From assembly GCA_021796135.1 (NCBI GenBank), contig JAJYOQ010000100.1, forward strand, positions 1-11,088: a stretch of 11,088 bases of DNA, read 5' to 3'. Every line of letters begins with the position of its first letter. Positions within the stretch are counted from its first letter, which is position 1. This DNA comes from Bacteroidota bacterium (GTDB lineage Bacteria; Bacteroidota; Ignavibacteria; Ignavibacteriales; Ignavibacteriaceae). Shown here piece after piece: positions 1 to 8,768 of this stretch. Both the position numbers and the translations under genes were made by a program. The notes below the pieces were generated by a model that was not told where the DNA came from, did not search any database, and worked only from the letters and a program-made list of their open reading frames with translations.

Positions 1-26
1 AAACAAAGGGAAAGAATTAATTAGTC

Positions 27-3000
27 ATGCCTAAAATCTTTGATAATATTGAAAATTATCTTACGACAGGATTAAAAGATACTCTAGATGTATCTACTCG
101 TGCAGATTTCTGTGTGGGGTATTTTAATCTGCGCGGCTGGAAAGAAGTTGCGAATAATATAGATAAATTTTCAGGCGATAATGGAAACATTTGCCGTTTA
201 TTAGTGGGTATGCAAAGACATCCTGAAGAAGTGTTAAGGGATTACTTCTCCAACTATGAGGAAGGGAAGATTGATAATCAGGAAGCTCTCAAATTAAAAA
301 AAGAATTAGCTCAAAAATTTCGTGAACAATTAATTATTGGCATTCCTACCGAAGATGATGAAAGAGGTCTTAGAAAATTATCAGAACAAATCAAATCAAA
401 GAAAGTTGTTGTAAAACTATTTCTCAGACATACACTGCATGCAAAATTATATTTATTATTCAGAAATGATAAAATAAGTCCAGTCATAGGTTATGTCGGA
501 AGCAGCAATCTTACGCTTGCAGGATTAGCTAAACAGGGAGAATTAAATGTTGATGTCCTTGAACAGGACGCTGCTCAAAAACTTAGTAAATGGTTTGAAG
601 AGAGATGGAATGATAGATGGTGCATTGATATTTCGAGTGAACTTGTCGATATAATTGACCATTCATGGGCATCAGAGGAACCATATCTCCCTTACCATAT
701 TTATTTGAAAATTGCCTATCATTTGTCAAGGGAAGCAAGAGCAGGCATATCTGAGTTTAGGATTCCAAAAGTTTTCGAGAATGAGCTTCTAGAATTTCAA
801 CAAAAGGCTGTACTTATAGCTGCCCATCATCTTCATCGAAGAGATGGTGTAATAATTGGTGATGTTGTCGGATTAGGAAAAACTATAGTTGGATGTGCAC
901 TTGCACGAATATTTGAAGATGATTTTTATTTAGAAACATTAATAATCTGTCCCAAGAACATTACAAAAATGTGGGAAAAATATGTTCATAAATATCAGTT
1001 AAGAGCAAAAGTATTATCCATATCGCAAGTACAATCTGAACTCCCTGAAATGAGACGTTACAGAATAGTTATTATTGATGAAAGCCATAATCTAAGAAAT
1101 AGAGACGGGAAGAGATATCGGGCTATTAAAGAGTATATTCAGATAAATGCAAGTAAAGTTATTTTCTTAACTGCTACTCCTTATAATAAAACTTATACTG
1201 ATCTATCAAACCAGCTAAGATTATTTATTGATGAAAATCAGGATATCGGAATATCCCCGGAAAATTTCATTAAAGCAATTGGCGGAAAGGTTGAGTTTAC
1301 TTCTAGATTTCAATGTTCCGAACGAACCTTATTAGCATTTGAAAAAAGCGATTATTCCGATGATTGGCGCGAACTTATGCGTTTATATATGGTACGCAGA
1401 ACACGAAGCTTTATTAAGGATAATTATTCTATTCATGATTCTGAAAAGAACCGAAAATATCTTCATTTTAGTGATGGTCGCAGATCTTATTTCCCGGATC
1501 GATTACCTAAAAAAGTTGAATATCATTTTAATCCTAAAGACAGGAAAGACCAATACGCAAAACTATATTCACAAGAAGTGGTTGCAACATTAAATCAATT
1601 AAATCTTCCAAGGTATGGACTTGGCAATTATATTTACGAGAACCTACCTATAAATCCGACCAAACAAGAAGAAAACGTTATTGCAAATTTATCACGTGCA
1701 GGTAAACGATTAATGGGCTTTGCAAGAACAAATCTCTTTAAACGACTTGAAAGCAGCGGTTATTCCTTTCTTTTATCACTTAGCAGGCATATTTTGAGAA
1801 ATTATATTTATCAATATGCATTAGAAAATGACTTACCGCTTCCCATTGGCGGGCAAGAGGCTGCATTGCTTGATGAATTCTTAGACGATAAAGATTATGA
1901 TGAAGGTAATGGTAATATTTATTTTGAAGCCACTGCCTATCATAATCTTGCAAAAGAAGTTTATCTTTCATTTTCCGGTTCACAAAAAGGCAAGTTCGAA
2001 TGGATTCGTGCAGAATTCTTTAAGCCCGAATTAAAAGATGCATTAAATAATGATAGTATTAAACTTATCTCAATTCTTAATCTAGGCAAGGATTGGAATC
2101 CCAAAGAAGACAGACAGTTAAATGCACTCTATGATGTATGTGCAAAGAAACATTCTAAAGAGAAGATATTAATATTTACGCAATTTGCTGATACAGCTAA
2201 TTATTTGTACAAAGAACTTCATGAACGTGGCTTGGATAGACTTGAAGTTGTAACCGGTGATTCTGAAGATCCAACAGAATATGCAAATCGTTTTAGTCCG
2301 GTTAGTAATGAAGTTTCTCAAATAAAAGGAACCGAAAAAGAAATAAGAGTTCTGATAACTACTGATGTTCTTAGTGAAGGTCAAAATCTTCAAGATTGCC
2401 ATATCGTTTTAAATTATGACTTGCCCTGGGCTATAATAAGATTGATTCAGCGCGCCGGTAGAGTAGATAGAATTGGACAGGATTCTCATGAAATACTTTG
2501 CTACTCTTTTCTCCCGGAAGACGGAGTTGAAAATGTTATTCGTTTAAGACATAGACTTTCGCAAAGAATCAAAGAAAATGCAGAAGTCGTTGGTTCAGAT
2601 GAAACCTTTTTTGAGGGTGATCCTATTAATATAAAGGATCTTTATAATGAAAAATCAGGCATACTTGATGATGAAGACGAAACAGAAGTTGATCTTGCAT
2701 CTTACGCTTTTCAAATATGGAAAAATGCACTAGATAAAAATCCTGAACTAGCAAAGATAATTCCAGATTTACCCGAAGTAATATATTCGACCAAGACTGA
2801 AATTAAGTCTGATAAAAATCCTGAAGGTATAATTGTTTACGCAAAAACATTTGAAGATAATGACGTTCTTGTTATGGTCGATAGAGACGGTAATCTTATT
2901 ACACAGTCACAATTTGCAATCTTAAAAAAGATTGAATGTAATGAATCTACAAAACCTATTCCAAAGTTTGTAAATCATCATAAACTTGTTGCTGATGGAT

Positions 3001-3353
3001 TAGAGTATGTTAAAGTATCTGAAAAATTGTTAGGCGGGCAATTAGGTAAAAAGACAGGAGCCAGATTCAGGGTCTATTCTCGATTAAGCAGGTATTATGA
3101 AGAAAATAAGGATACATTATTTGCGAATGAAACATTAAAGAAAACGATAGATGATATTTATAAATATCCTCTTAAAGAAGTTGCTAAAGAGACATTTAAC
3201 CGTCAGCTTAAATCAGGCATTGATGATTCTGATCTTGCTGCCTTATCAATTTCGCTTCGCGATGATGACAAACTTTGTTTAATAAACGAAGAAGAAATAA
3301 AATATAAAGAGCCAAAAATTATATGCTCAATGGGATTAAAATATGAGCCTTGA
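27..3353 (+). CDS. PLD-nuclease/SNF2-type helicase fusion, anti-phage restriction component
   Basis: This protein of 1108 residues probably recognises and cuts or translocates on unmodified foreign DNA. The N-terminal part (about 1-200) is a phospholipase-D-type nuclease domain: HAK at 138-140 is followed by GSSN at 158-161, the H-x-K...G-S-x-N signature. A superfamily 2/SNF2-like motor follows, with Walker A GLGKT at 282-286, DESH at 351-354, LTATP at 381-385 and motif VI QRAGRVDRIGQ at 808-818. Residues 900-1108 have no domain I recognise. The start is supported because the opening residues (FDNIENYL, RADFCVGYFNLRGW) match the conserved N-terminus of this family as I know it. The stop overlaps the methylase start by 11 bases, so translation is probably coupled. 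Only one HKD half is obvious, so an active nuclease would need a dimer; DNA cleavage is inferred. The closest known parallel is DISARM DrmC plus DrmD in one chain. Confidence 0.9.
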   Translation: MPKIFDNIENYLTTGLKDTLDVSTRADFCVGYFNLRGWKEVANNIDKFSGDNGNICRLLVGMQRHPEEVLRDYFSNYEEGKIDNQEALKLKKELAQKFREQLIIGIPTEDDERGLRKLSEQIKSKKVVVKLFLRHTLHAKLYLLFRNDKISPVIGYVGSSNLTLAGLAKQGELNVDVLEQDAAQKLSKWFEERWNDRWCIDISSELVDIIDHSWASEEPYLPYHIYLKIAYHLSREARAGISEFRIPKVFENELLEFQQKAVLIAAHHLHRRDGVIIGDVVGLGKTIVGCALARIFEDDFYLETLIICPKNITKMWEKYVHKYQLRAKVLSISQVQSELPEMRRYRIVIIDESHNLRNRDGKRYRAIKEYIQINASKVIFLTATPYNKTYTDLSNQLRLFIDENQDIGISPENFIKAIGGKVEFTSRFQCSERTLLAFEKSDYSDDWRELMRLYMVRRTRSFIKDNYSIHDSEKNRKYLHFSDGRRSYFPDRLPKKVEYHFNPKDRKDQYAKLYSQEVVATLNQLNLPRYGLGNYIYENLPINPTKQEENVIANLSRAGKRLMGFARTNLFKRLESSGYSFLLSLSRHILRNYIYQYALENDLPLPIGGQEAALLDEFLDDKDYDEGNGNIYFEATAYHNLAKEVYLSFSGSQKGKFEWIRAEFFKPELKDALNNDSIKLISILNLGKDWNPKEDRQLNALYDVCAKKHSKEKILIFTQFADTANYLYKELHERGLDRLEVVTGDSEDPTEYANRFSPVSNEVSQIKGTEKEIRVLITTDVLSEGQNLQDCHIVLNYDLPWAIIRLIQRAGRVDRIGQDSHEILCYSFLPEDGVENVIRLRHRLSQRIKENAEVVGSDETFFEGDPINIKDLYNEKSGILDDEDETEVDLASYAFQIWKNALDKNPELAKIIPDLPEVIYSTKTEIKSDKNPEGIIVYAKTFEDNDVLVMVDRDGNLITQSQFAILKKIECNESTKPIPKFVNHHKLVADGLEYVKVSEKLLGGQLGKKTGARFRVYSRLSRYYEENKDTLFANETLKKTIDDIYKYPLKEVAKETFNRQLKSGIDDSDLAALSISLRDDDKLCLINEEEIKYKEPKIICSMGLKYEP

Positions 3354-6300
3354 TAAAACTCGTTTTACTGAATTAATTCAGAAATTCAAATTTAAAGAGT
3401 TATTTAACGAACTTGGCTGGGATCATGCAGAGGCGGAAGTACAGATTGCAATCGAAAATGAAAAATATAATCTTACCGCAGTTGCTGAGAAAAGAGGATT
3501 TGTAATTTTTATCTGTTCTCCTTCAACAAACGGGAAAATCCCATTATATAATTCTCGTAAAAAAATTGACCTAAAAATAACCAAATTATATTTTGAACAT
3601 TTAATTATCTATACAGATAAAGATAATTTTCAGCAGATATGGCAGCTAGTTATTAGAGAAGCTGATAAACCGGTGTTAGTTAGAGAAACACCATATTTTC
3701 AAACACAGCATCCTGAACTATTATTTCAAAGGTTACGCGGAATTTTCATATCACTTGATGATGAAGAAAAAATAACAATTGCAGATGTAAGATCTCATGT
3801 CAGAGAACAGTTTAACACGAATGCCGAAAAGGTAACAAAGAAGTTTTATCAGGATTTCAAAAACCAGCATACTGCATTTCTAAAATTCATTGAAGGAATT
3901 GAAAATATCGTTGATCGCGATTGGTATGCATCTTTAATGCTTAATCGGTTGATGTTCATTTATTTTATACAAAAGAAGGGTTTTCTTGACGATAATATAA
4001 ATTACCTTAATGATAAACTTAAAGAGACACAAAAGAAAAAAGGTAAAGATAAGTTCTATTCTTTTTACAGGGATTTCCTTTTAGTTCTATTCCATAAAGG
4101 ATTAGGCGCACCGGAAAGAGATGATAAGCTAATAAAGGAAATCGGTAAGATTCCATATTTGAATGGCGGTTTGTTTGACGTGCACCAAATTGAATCAAAG
4201 TATAAAAATATTGAAATTAGCGACAACGCCTTTCATAAGATATTTAATTTTTTTGACGATTATAACTGGCATCTTGATACTAGAGTTGCTTCAAGCGGCA
4301 AAGACATAAATCCAGATGTCATTGGCTATATTTTTGAGAAGTATATCAATGATCGCGCTTCGATGGGAGCATATTATACAAAGGAAGATATAACTGAATA
4401 TATTTCCAAGAATACCATTATTCCATTTCTTTTTGATGAAGTAAAGAAAGATTGTTCAATTGCTTTTAAGGACGAAAGTTCCATTTGGAAAATGTTGAAG
4501 GACAATCCTGATAAATATATATATGATTCAATTAGATATGGCGTTTATAAAGAAGGCAGCAATAATGAAATATTGGAATTACCGGAAGAAATTGCTATTG
4601 GTCTAGATACAACAAAATCAAATCTTTTGGAGAGAAGAAAAGAATGGAACAAGCAAGCTCCATCCGAATATGCATTGCCCACTGAAATCTGGAGAGAGGT
4701 AGTAGAAAGGCGAAATAGATATTTTGAAATAAAGAATAAAATTGAAAAAGACGAGATAAGAGACATTAATGATTTTATAACTTATAATCTTAATATTCGA
4801 CAATTTGTGCAAGATGCTGTAGAGCAATATGAGGGATCTGATTTCGTAAATGCATTTTACAAAGCTATAAAAAAGATTACAATTCTAGATCCAACATGCG
4901 GTTCAGGGGCATTCCTGTTTGCTGCATTAAATATACTGGAGCCATTGTATGAATCTTTATTACATAGGATAAAAGTGTTTATTGAAGAGGATGATCAGAA
5001 CAGTGGAAGAAAATTCTCCCAATTTAGACAAATGCTTAAAGAAATAGAAAACCATCCAAATGAAAAATATTATATATACAAATCCATAATACTCAATAAC
5101 CTTTATGGTGTTGATATAATGAATGAAGCAGTGGAAATTGCAAAGCTTCGTTTATTTCTTAAACTTGTCGCTGAGGTAGAGGACTTTAATCATCTTGAGC
5201 CATTGCCGGATATTGATTTTAATATTAGGTCAGGTAATACACTTATTGGATTTGCAACAAAAGAAGAGTTAGAGAATGGACTTACCTGGAGTTTGAACTT
5301 AGATGTGGACAAGCCAAAAATTTATGAAGAAATGGACATTGTTGCAAAAACATTCAAACGATATAAAGAAATACAGCTTGATGACAGAGCAAATCATTCT
5401 AATTTCAAACAAGCTAAGGATGAATTACTCAAACGTCTTAAAAAACTTAATGATTCTCTTAATGATTACTTAGGCAATGATTATGGCAAATTCCGTAAAA
5501 AGAAAAAAGAATTTGCTGAATGGCTAAATTCATATAAGCCATTTCATTGGTTTGCAGAATTTTATGAGATTATTGAATCTGGTGGCTTTGATGTAATTAT
5601 CGGTAATCCACCCTATGTATCACTTAATAAAATAGATTATGAATTAAAAAATTATGAAACAATATCTGCGAATAATTTATATAACTTGGTTCAGGAAAGA
5701 AGTGTAATTATTACAAAATTGTCTGGTCATAATGGTGTTATAGTAATGTTGAATATTAAGTTTTCTTCTGATTATGAAATAGTTAGAAATTTTATATATA
5801 AAAATTGCAATAATATTTATGTCAGTTCTTTTGATAATATTCCCGATGGCCTTTTTTCATCATCTGGTAAAGAAGAGTCAAAAAATACTAATAAAGTTGT
5901 TAGTCAAAGAGTAAGTATCCTATTGTATGAAAAATATAAAAGAGACTCTCAAATAAACTTAACGTTTACAAAATTCTATAGATGGAACAAGGAATTTAGG
6001 CATTGTCTATTTAGTATATTGGAATATTCAGTTCATAACTCTGAAAACAATACATTATGGCCTTCCTTAGGTTCAATTAAAGCTTTTAATATTTATAACA
6101 AGATTCAACTATTTTCTAAAATAAAATTGTATTCCTTGACTTCTGATTATGGGAATTATACTTTAAATTTGGGTGCCACTCCTCGTTATTTTATATCAGC
6201 TGTGCCGTTCGATCTAAATCGTTCAGGAATTGTCAAACTAAAATTTAATAATAAAGCTTTTCAATCTATGGCCGAATCAATATTAAATAGTAATTTATTC

Positions 6301-6630
6301 TATTGGTATTGGCGTATTACTGGAGATGGTTTTCATTTAACTAAAGGAAACATTTTTGATTTCCCGATATCAAATAAGATTAAAGAAACCTCGGATGTAT
6401 TTACAAAATTCTCTATTATATTAAAGGACAAGAAAGATATTTGTACAACTTCTAAATTAAACAATGGCATTAAGGTATTTAATGTTAATTATAATAAAAT
6501 TCCATTAGTAATTAATCAAATTGATTCTAAATTAGCAGAGTATTACGGTTTTACAGAAGAAGAACTTGACTTCATAATAAACTACGATATAAAATACCGT
6601 ATGGGGAAAGAGTTGGTGGAAGAAGCATAA
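3343..6630 (+). CDS. Eco57I/PglX-like adenine-N6 DNA methyltransferase
   Basis: This 1095-residue protein is a class-gamma N6-adenine methylase of the Eco57I family and probably marks host DNA. Visible motifs, in order, are: the X-like YYTKED at 344-349; SAM-binding motif I DPTCGSG at 516-522; an acidic motif II residue, D591, in LYGVD; and catalytic motif IV NPPY at 755-758. Residues about 800-1040 would be the target-recognition region. The C-terminus (YGFTEEELDFIINYDIKYR) is typical of the family. The N-terminal 300 residues are conserved in such proteins, but I see no clear PD-(D/E)xK nuclease motif there, so cleavage is more likely done by the helicase/PLD partner. It starts inside the preceding gene (ATG at 3343, 11-base overlap). 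The size is like BREX PglX and DISARM DrmMI. The target sequence cannot be read from the protein. Confidence 0.9.
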   Translation: MSLDKTRFTELIQKFKFKELFNELGWDHAEAEVQIAIENEKYNLTAVAEKRGFVIFICSPSTNGKIPLYNSRKKIDLKITKLYFEHLIIYTDKDNFQQIWQLVIREADKPVLVRETPYFQTQHPELLFQRLRGIFISLDDEEKITIADVRSHVREQFNTNAEKVTKKFYQDFKNQHTAFLKFIEGIENIVDRDWYASLMLNRLMFIYFIQKKGFLDDNINYLNDKLKETQKKKGKDKFYSFYRDFLLVLFHKGLGAPERDDKLIKEIGKIPYLNGGLFDVHQIESKYKNIEISDNAFHKIFNFFDDYNWHLDTRVASSGKDINPDVIGYIFEKYINDRASMGAYYTKEDITEYISKNTIIPFLFDEVKKDCSIAFKDESSIWKMLKDNPDKYIYDSIRYGVYKEGSNNEILELPEEIAIGLDTTKSNLLERRKEWNKQAPSEYALPTEIWREVVERRNRYFEIKNKIEKDEIRDINDFITYNLNIRQFVQDAVEQYEGSDFVNAFYKAIKKITILDPTCGSGAFLFAALNILEPLYESLLHRIKVFIEEDDQNSGRKFSQFRQMLKEIENHPNEKYYIYKSIILNNLYGVDIMNEAVEIAKLRLFLKLVAEVEDFNHLEPLPDIDFNIRSGNTLIGFATKEELENGLTWSLNLDVDKPKIYEEMDIVAKTFKRYKEIQLDDRANHSNFKQAKDELLKRLKKLNDSLNDYLGNDYGKFRKKKKEFAEWLNSYKPFHWFAEFYEIIESGGFDVIIGNPPYVSLNKIDYELKNYETISANNLYNLVQERSVIITKLSGHNGVIVMLNIKFSSDYEIVRNFIYKNCNNIYVSSFDNIPDGLFSSSGKEESKNTNKVVSQRVSILLYEKYKRDSQINLTFTKFYRWNKEFRHCLFSILEYSVHNSENNTLWPSLGSIKAFNIYNKIQLFSKIKLYSLTSDYGNYTLNLGATPRYFISAVPFDLNRSGIVKLKFNNKAFQSMAESILNSNLFYWYWRITGDGFHLTKGNIFDFPISNKIKETSDVFTKFSIILKDKKDICTTSKLNNGIKVFNVNYNKIPLVINQIDSKLAEYYGFTEEELDFIINYDIKYRMGKELVEEA

Positions 6631-6721
6631 ACATGTTTAAAAAACTTAAGGAGACATTGCAATGGATCAAAGCCCTTAAAGAGCGCCATTGTTCTATCTC
6701 CTTGTTATATTAAACTCATGT
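6631..6721. repeat. Imperfect inverted-repeat element with nested stems
   Basis: The element starts directly after the methylase stop codon. The outermost arms are ACATGTTTAA (6631-6640) and TTAAACTCATGT (6710-6721), which pair with a two-base bulge. Inside them AAGGAGA (6648-6654) pairs with TCTCCTT (6697-6703), and CAATGG (6660-6665) pairs with CCATTG (6686-6691). A tip GCCCTT/AAGAGC pairs with one mismatch. CAATG can instead pair with the adjacent CATTG (6655-6659), so two exclusive folds exist. No U-tract follows, so it is not a standard intrinsic terminator. It could be a small miniature-element remnant, a structured RNA between operon halves, or an mRNA stabiliser. Confidence 0.6.
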
Positions 6722-6730
6722 AAAAATAAT
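6702..6730 (+). promoter_or_regulatory. Weak candidate promoter for the HEPN gene
   Basis: TTGTTA (6702-6707) and AATAAT (6725-6730) are separated by 17 bases, 28 bases before the ATG at 6758. The -35 box matches 4/6 and the -10 box 5/6 of the sigma-70 consensus, and it overlaps the right arm of the inverted repeat. In such AT-rich DNA chance matches are common, and Bacteroidota use a different consensus, so this is weak support only. Confidence 0.25.
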
Positions 6731-6757
6731 TTATATTTAATTAAAAATCAATTATAA

Positions 6758-8503
6758 ATGGAAAATATTAATCAAGATCAATTGAGAAAAGCTAATGCCA
6801 TAAGTGATGGTCAACAGTTTTTCATTTCAATATGGTGTGAATTGTTAAATATGGATACTATAGACAGTTATCGGGTTAGAACAATGAATGCCAACTTAAT
6901 ATTAACGGAACTTGAACATGCAATACACGACCGTATTGTAGATGATATTAGTTTAAATAATATTTTATTTATTTGCCGTGAAGCTGAAAAATTAATTGGT
7001 TCTGATAAAATTTGTACTGACTATTATAAGAATGAATCCAAATATGTTCTAAACTTATTAAAAAACATACAATCAAATAAAAAGGATGAAGAATTACTCT
7101 TATTAGAATATAAAATAAAAGTGCTAAAAAAGCTTCTTAATGATAATTACTTAAGTCTGATTTTAGAAAATCTTAAAAAAGCGATTGACGAAAATAATCT
7201 TAATAATATTAATTTACTTTCACGTTCATTGACAACAGAATTAATACAAATAGGCTATAGCATTGAATATTTATATTTCCTCAAAATTCAATTTCTTGCT
7301 AAAGAAGAAAATAAAGATTTCAATTCTAAATGGATTGAGTTTGTTAAAAGTATCAATGGTTCAAAGACAAAGTATAATGTACACTTCAAGTTTAACTGTA
7401 ACAAAATACTTCAAGGATATGAAAATTTATTTGATATTAAAATATTTTCAAGCTATCAGAATAAAAAGCCTTTGGAAGTAGAAAACCAATTTATTTCGCA
7501 GCCGGGAATGTTTTACGGATTGATAGAAAATATTGAGAGTTTAGATCATTACTCTGCTATAATAAATTCTACTAAAAAAATTGAAATTATCCAAAATTTA
7601 ATGCGTTATGAATTTAGAAAAACTGAATTTGATATATCGCCTTATTTTTTGGTAGAAAATATTACATCAAAAGAATTTCAAAGCAGAAACTCTTATCAGA
7701 GACCTATTGGCTTTATTTCATCTGGAAGGAAAAAAAGATTTGATGATTACTTAAAATTCTTTAAAGATATTAAGTTAGATGAATATTCTATTGAAAGGAT
7801 ATCAAACTCATTTAAATACTTTAGGATGAGTTTGGATTCTGACGACATAGAAGTCAGATTTGTTCTTTGTTGGGTAGCATTAGAATTTCTTTTGAAAACA
7901 GGTACTCATTCCAATATTATTAGTAGGATTCTTTATTATTTACCTAAAATTCATTCCCTCCAGTTCTTCAAAAAGCTATTAATAGATTTTTCATCAAACT
8001 TAAATAGAATGAACGTTCCAGCCATAATATTAGAAGAATTCTTCAAAAAGAAATATGGACTGGTCGATATAGAATCGATCTATAATGTTTTATTAGACAA
8101 AGATAAAGTGAAACAATTATCTGAAAAGCTTGTTAATAATCATTTAAAATTTCGATTAAACGAGTTATCCGAAATTTTTAATAATCAAGATAATCTTAAT
8201 CGAAGATTTTTGCAACATTATGATAATATAGTGTGGAATATTCAACGGATTTATAGAATTAGAAATAAAATAGTGCATAGCGCTGCAACTGGTTTTAATA
8301 TTCGTCAAGTTGAAGGAAATCTTACTTATTATTTTAGTACTTTATTCAACAACATAATATATACAGCTGCTAATTCATCTACTAATTTATCTATTGAATC
8401 TATACTCAATGAGTATGATTCTAAGTCAGACTATGTGTTTTCTTTAATTAAATCCGGAGATTTTAATTTTGAAACACTAATCAGTACAAACATAGATTTG
8501 TAG
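6758..8503 (+). CDS. ApeA-like HEPN-domain protein, probable anti-phage RNase
   Basis: This is a 581-residue protein whose C-terminal region (about 340-540) looks like an ApeA-type HEPN domain. The helix CWVALEFLLKTG (371-382) has the conserved A-L-E pattern, and RNKIVH (502-507) is the R-x4-H catalytic signature of HEPN ribonucleases. The first 340 residues are helical and rich in Asn, Lys, Ile and Leu, with no domain I recognise; in this class such regions are thought to sense the trigger. No signal peptide or membrane segment is seen, so it should be cytoplasmic. Known ApeA-like proteins cleave host RNA during infection and stop growth; that function is carried over by homology. It lies 127 bases after the methylase gene, past an inverted repeat, so it may be a separate unit. 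The start has no Shine-Dalgarno but sits in an A/T-rich leader like its neighbours. Confidence 0.75.
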   Translation: MENINQDQLRKANAISDGQQFFISIWCELLNMDTIDSYRVRTMNANLILTELEHAIHDRIVDDISLNNILFICREAEKLIGSDKICTDYYKNESKYVLNLLKNIQSNKKDEELLLLEYKIKVLKKLLNDNYLSLILENLKKAIDENNLNNINLLSRSLTTELIQIGYSIEYLYFLKIQFLAKEENKDFNSKWIEFVKSINGSKTKYNVHFKFNCNKILQGYENLFDIKIFSSYQNKKPLEVENQFISQPGMFYGLIENIESLDHYSAIINSTKKIEIIQNLMRYEFRKTEFDISPYFLVENITSKEFQSRNSYQRPIGFISSGRKKRFDDYLKFFKDIKLDEYSIERISNSFKYFRMSLDSDDIEVRFVLCWVALEFLLKTGTHSNIISRILYYLPKIHSLQFFKKLLIDFSSNLNRMNVPAIILEEFFKKKYGLVDIESIYNVLLDKDKVKQLSEKLVNNHLKFRLNELSEIFNNQDNLNRRFLQHYDNIVWNIQRIYRIRNKIVHSAATGFNIRQVEGNLTYYFSTLFNNIIYTAANSSTNLSIESILNEYDSKSDYVFSLIKSGDFNFETLISTNIDL

Positions 8504-8582
8504 ATCAAATACTTAAAATCATCGGTTAATTTTTTATTAACAATAATATTCCGAATATCTAAAATATAGGTCTCCTAGATGC

Positions 8583-8611
8583 TTGAAAAGAACATAAGCC
8601 GTAATTATTAA
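8583..8611 (+). promoter_or_regulatory. Candidate promoter upstream of leader ORF and DUF3800 gene
   Basis: TTGAAA (8583-8588) and TATTAA (8606-8611) are separated by 17 bases, with 5/6 and 4/6 matches to sigma-70 boxes. A start near 8618 would give a leader of about 150 bases containing the small ORF at 8662 and the hairpin at 8714. In DNA of this composition the match may be chance. Confidence 0.3.
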
Positions 8612-8661
8612 AATATGATATTTGGTACTAGAACTTAAGGAAAGATTTATCTTCAATTATA

Positions 8662-8727
8662 ATGCATGAAGTAGAATTAGAACCAATCTCGATAAAAGAA
8701 GAAAAGATGCAGTGGGTGAAAATATAA
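8662..8727 (+). CDS. Possible 21-residue leader peptide or gene remnant
   Basis: An ATG opens a 21-codon ORF (beginning MHEVELEPIS, ending QWVKI) that stops with TAA at 8725-8727. Its mixed charged/hydrophobic composition is more protein-like than the surrounding gap. In the same frame the reading stays open upstream for about ten codons, to a TAG. It may be a leader peptide, the tail of a decayed gene, or chance. Its stop codon spans the edge of the loop of the following hairpin, so ribosomes finishing here would sit in that stem. No Shine-Dalgarno is visible at a normal distance. Confidence 0.25.
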   Translation: MHEVELEPISIKEEKMQWVKI

Positions 8728-8745
8728 AGTAATATTTTCTTACCC
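8714..8745 (+). promoter_or_regulatory. Strong hairpin 23 bases upstream of the DUF3800 start
   Basis: GGGT plus GAAAATAT (8714-8725) pairs with ATATTTTC and ACCC (8732-8739 and 8742-8745). This gives 12 pairs with a two-base TT bulge and a six-base loop. No T-run follows, so it is not a classical terminator. Its place between the small ORF and the DUF3800 ATG suggests control of translation, RNA processing or mRNA stability. That role is inference. Confidence 0.5.
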
Positions 8746-8768
8746 AATAAAATTAAGACATATAATAA

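Larger units (their letters stand above)
8504..8768. other. 265-base intergenic region before the DUF3800 gene
   Basis: This gap holds a weak AT-only hairpin (GTTAAT, five T, ATTAAC at 8525-8541), a promoter candidate, a possible 21-codon ORF and a strong hairpin; the last three are listed separately. The left part, 8542-8580, shows nothing I can interpret. No tRNA or known riboswitch pattern is seen. Confidence 0.6.

Noticed and set aside
1339..1593. 84-codon + strand ORF inside the helicase gene
   Set aside because: It lies entirely within the helicase frame, shows no recognisable domain, and the helicase reading is unambiguous there.
4545..4827. Minus-strand ORFs opposite the methylase
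   Set aside because: Ser/Phe/Leu-rich composition is the usual shadow of AT-rich coding sequence on the other strand.
8525..8541. Hairpin GTTAAT-TTTTT-ATTAAC as terminator of the HEPN gene
   Set aside because: All but two pairs are A-T and no T-run follows, so an intrinsic terminator is not supported.
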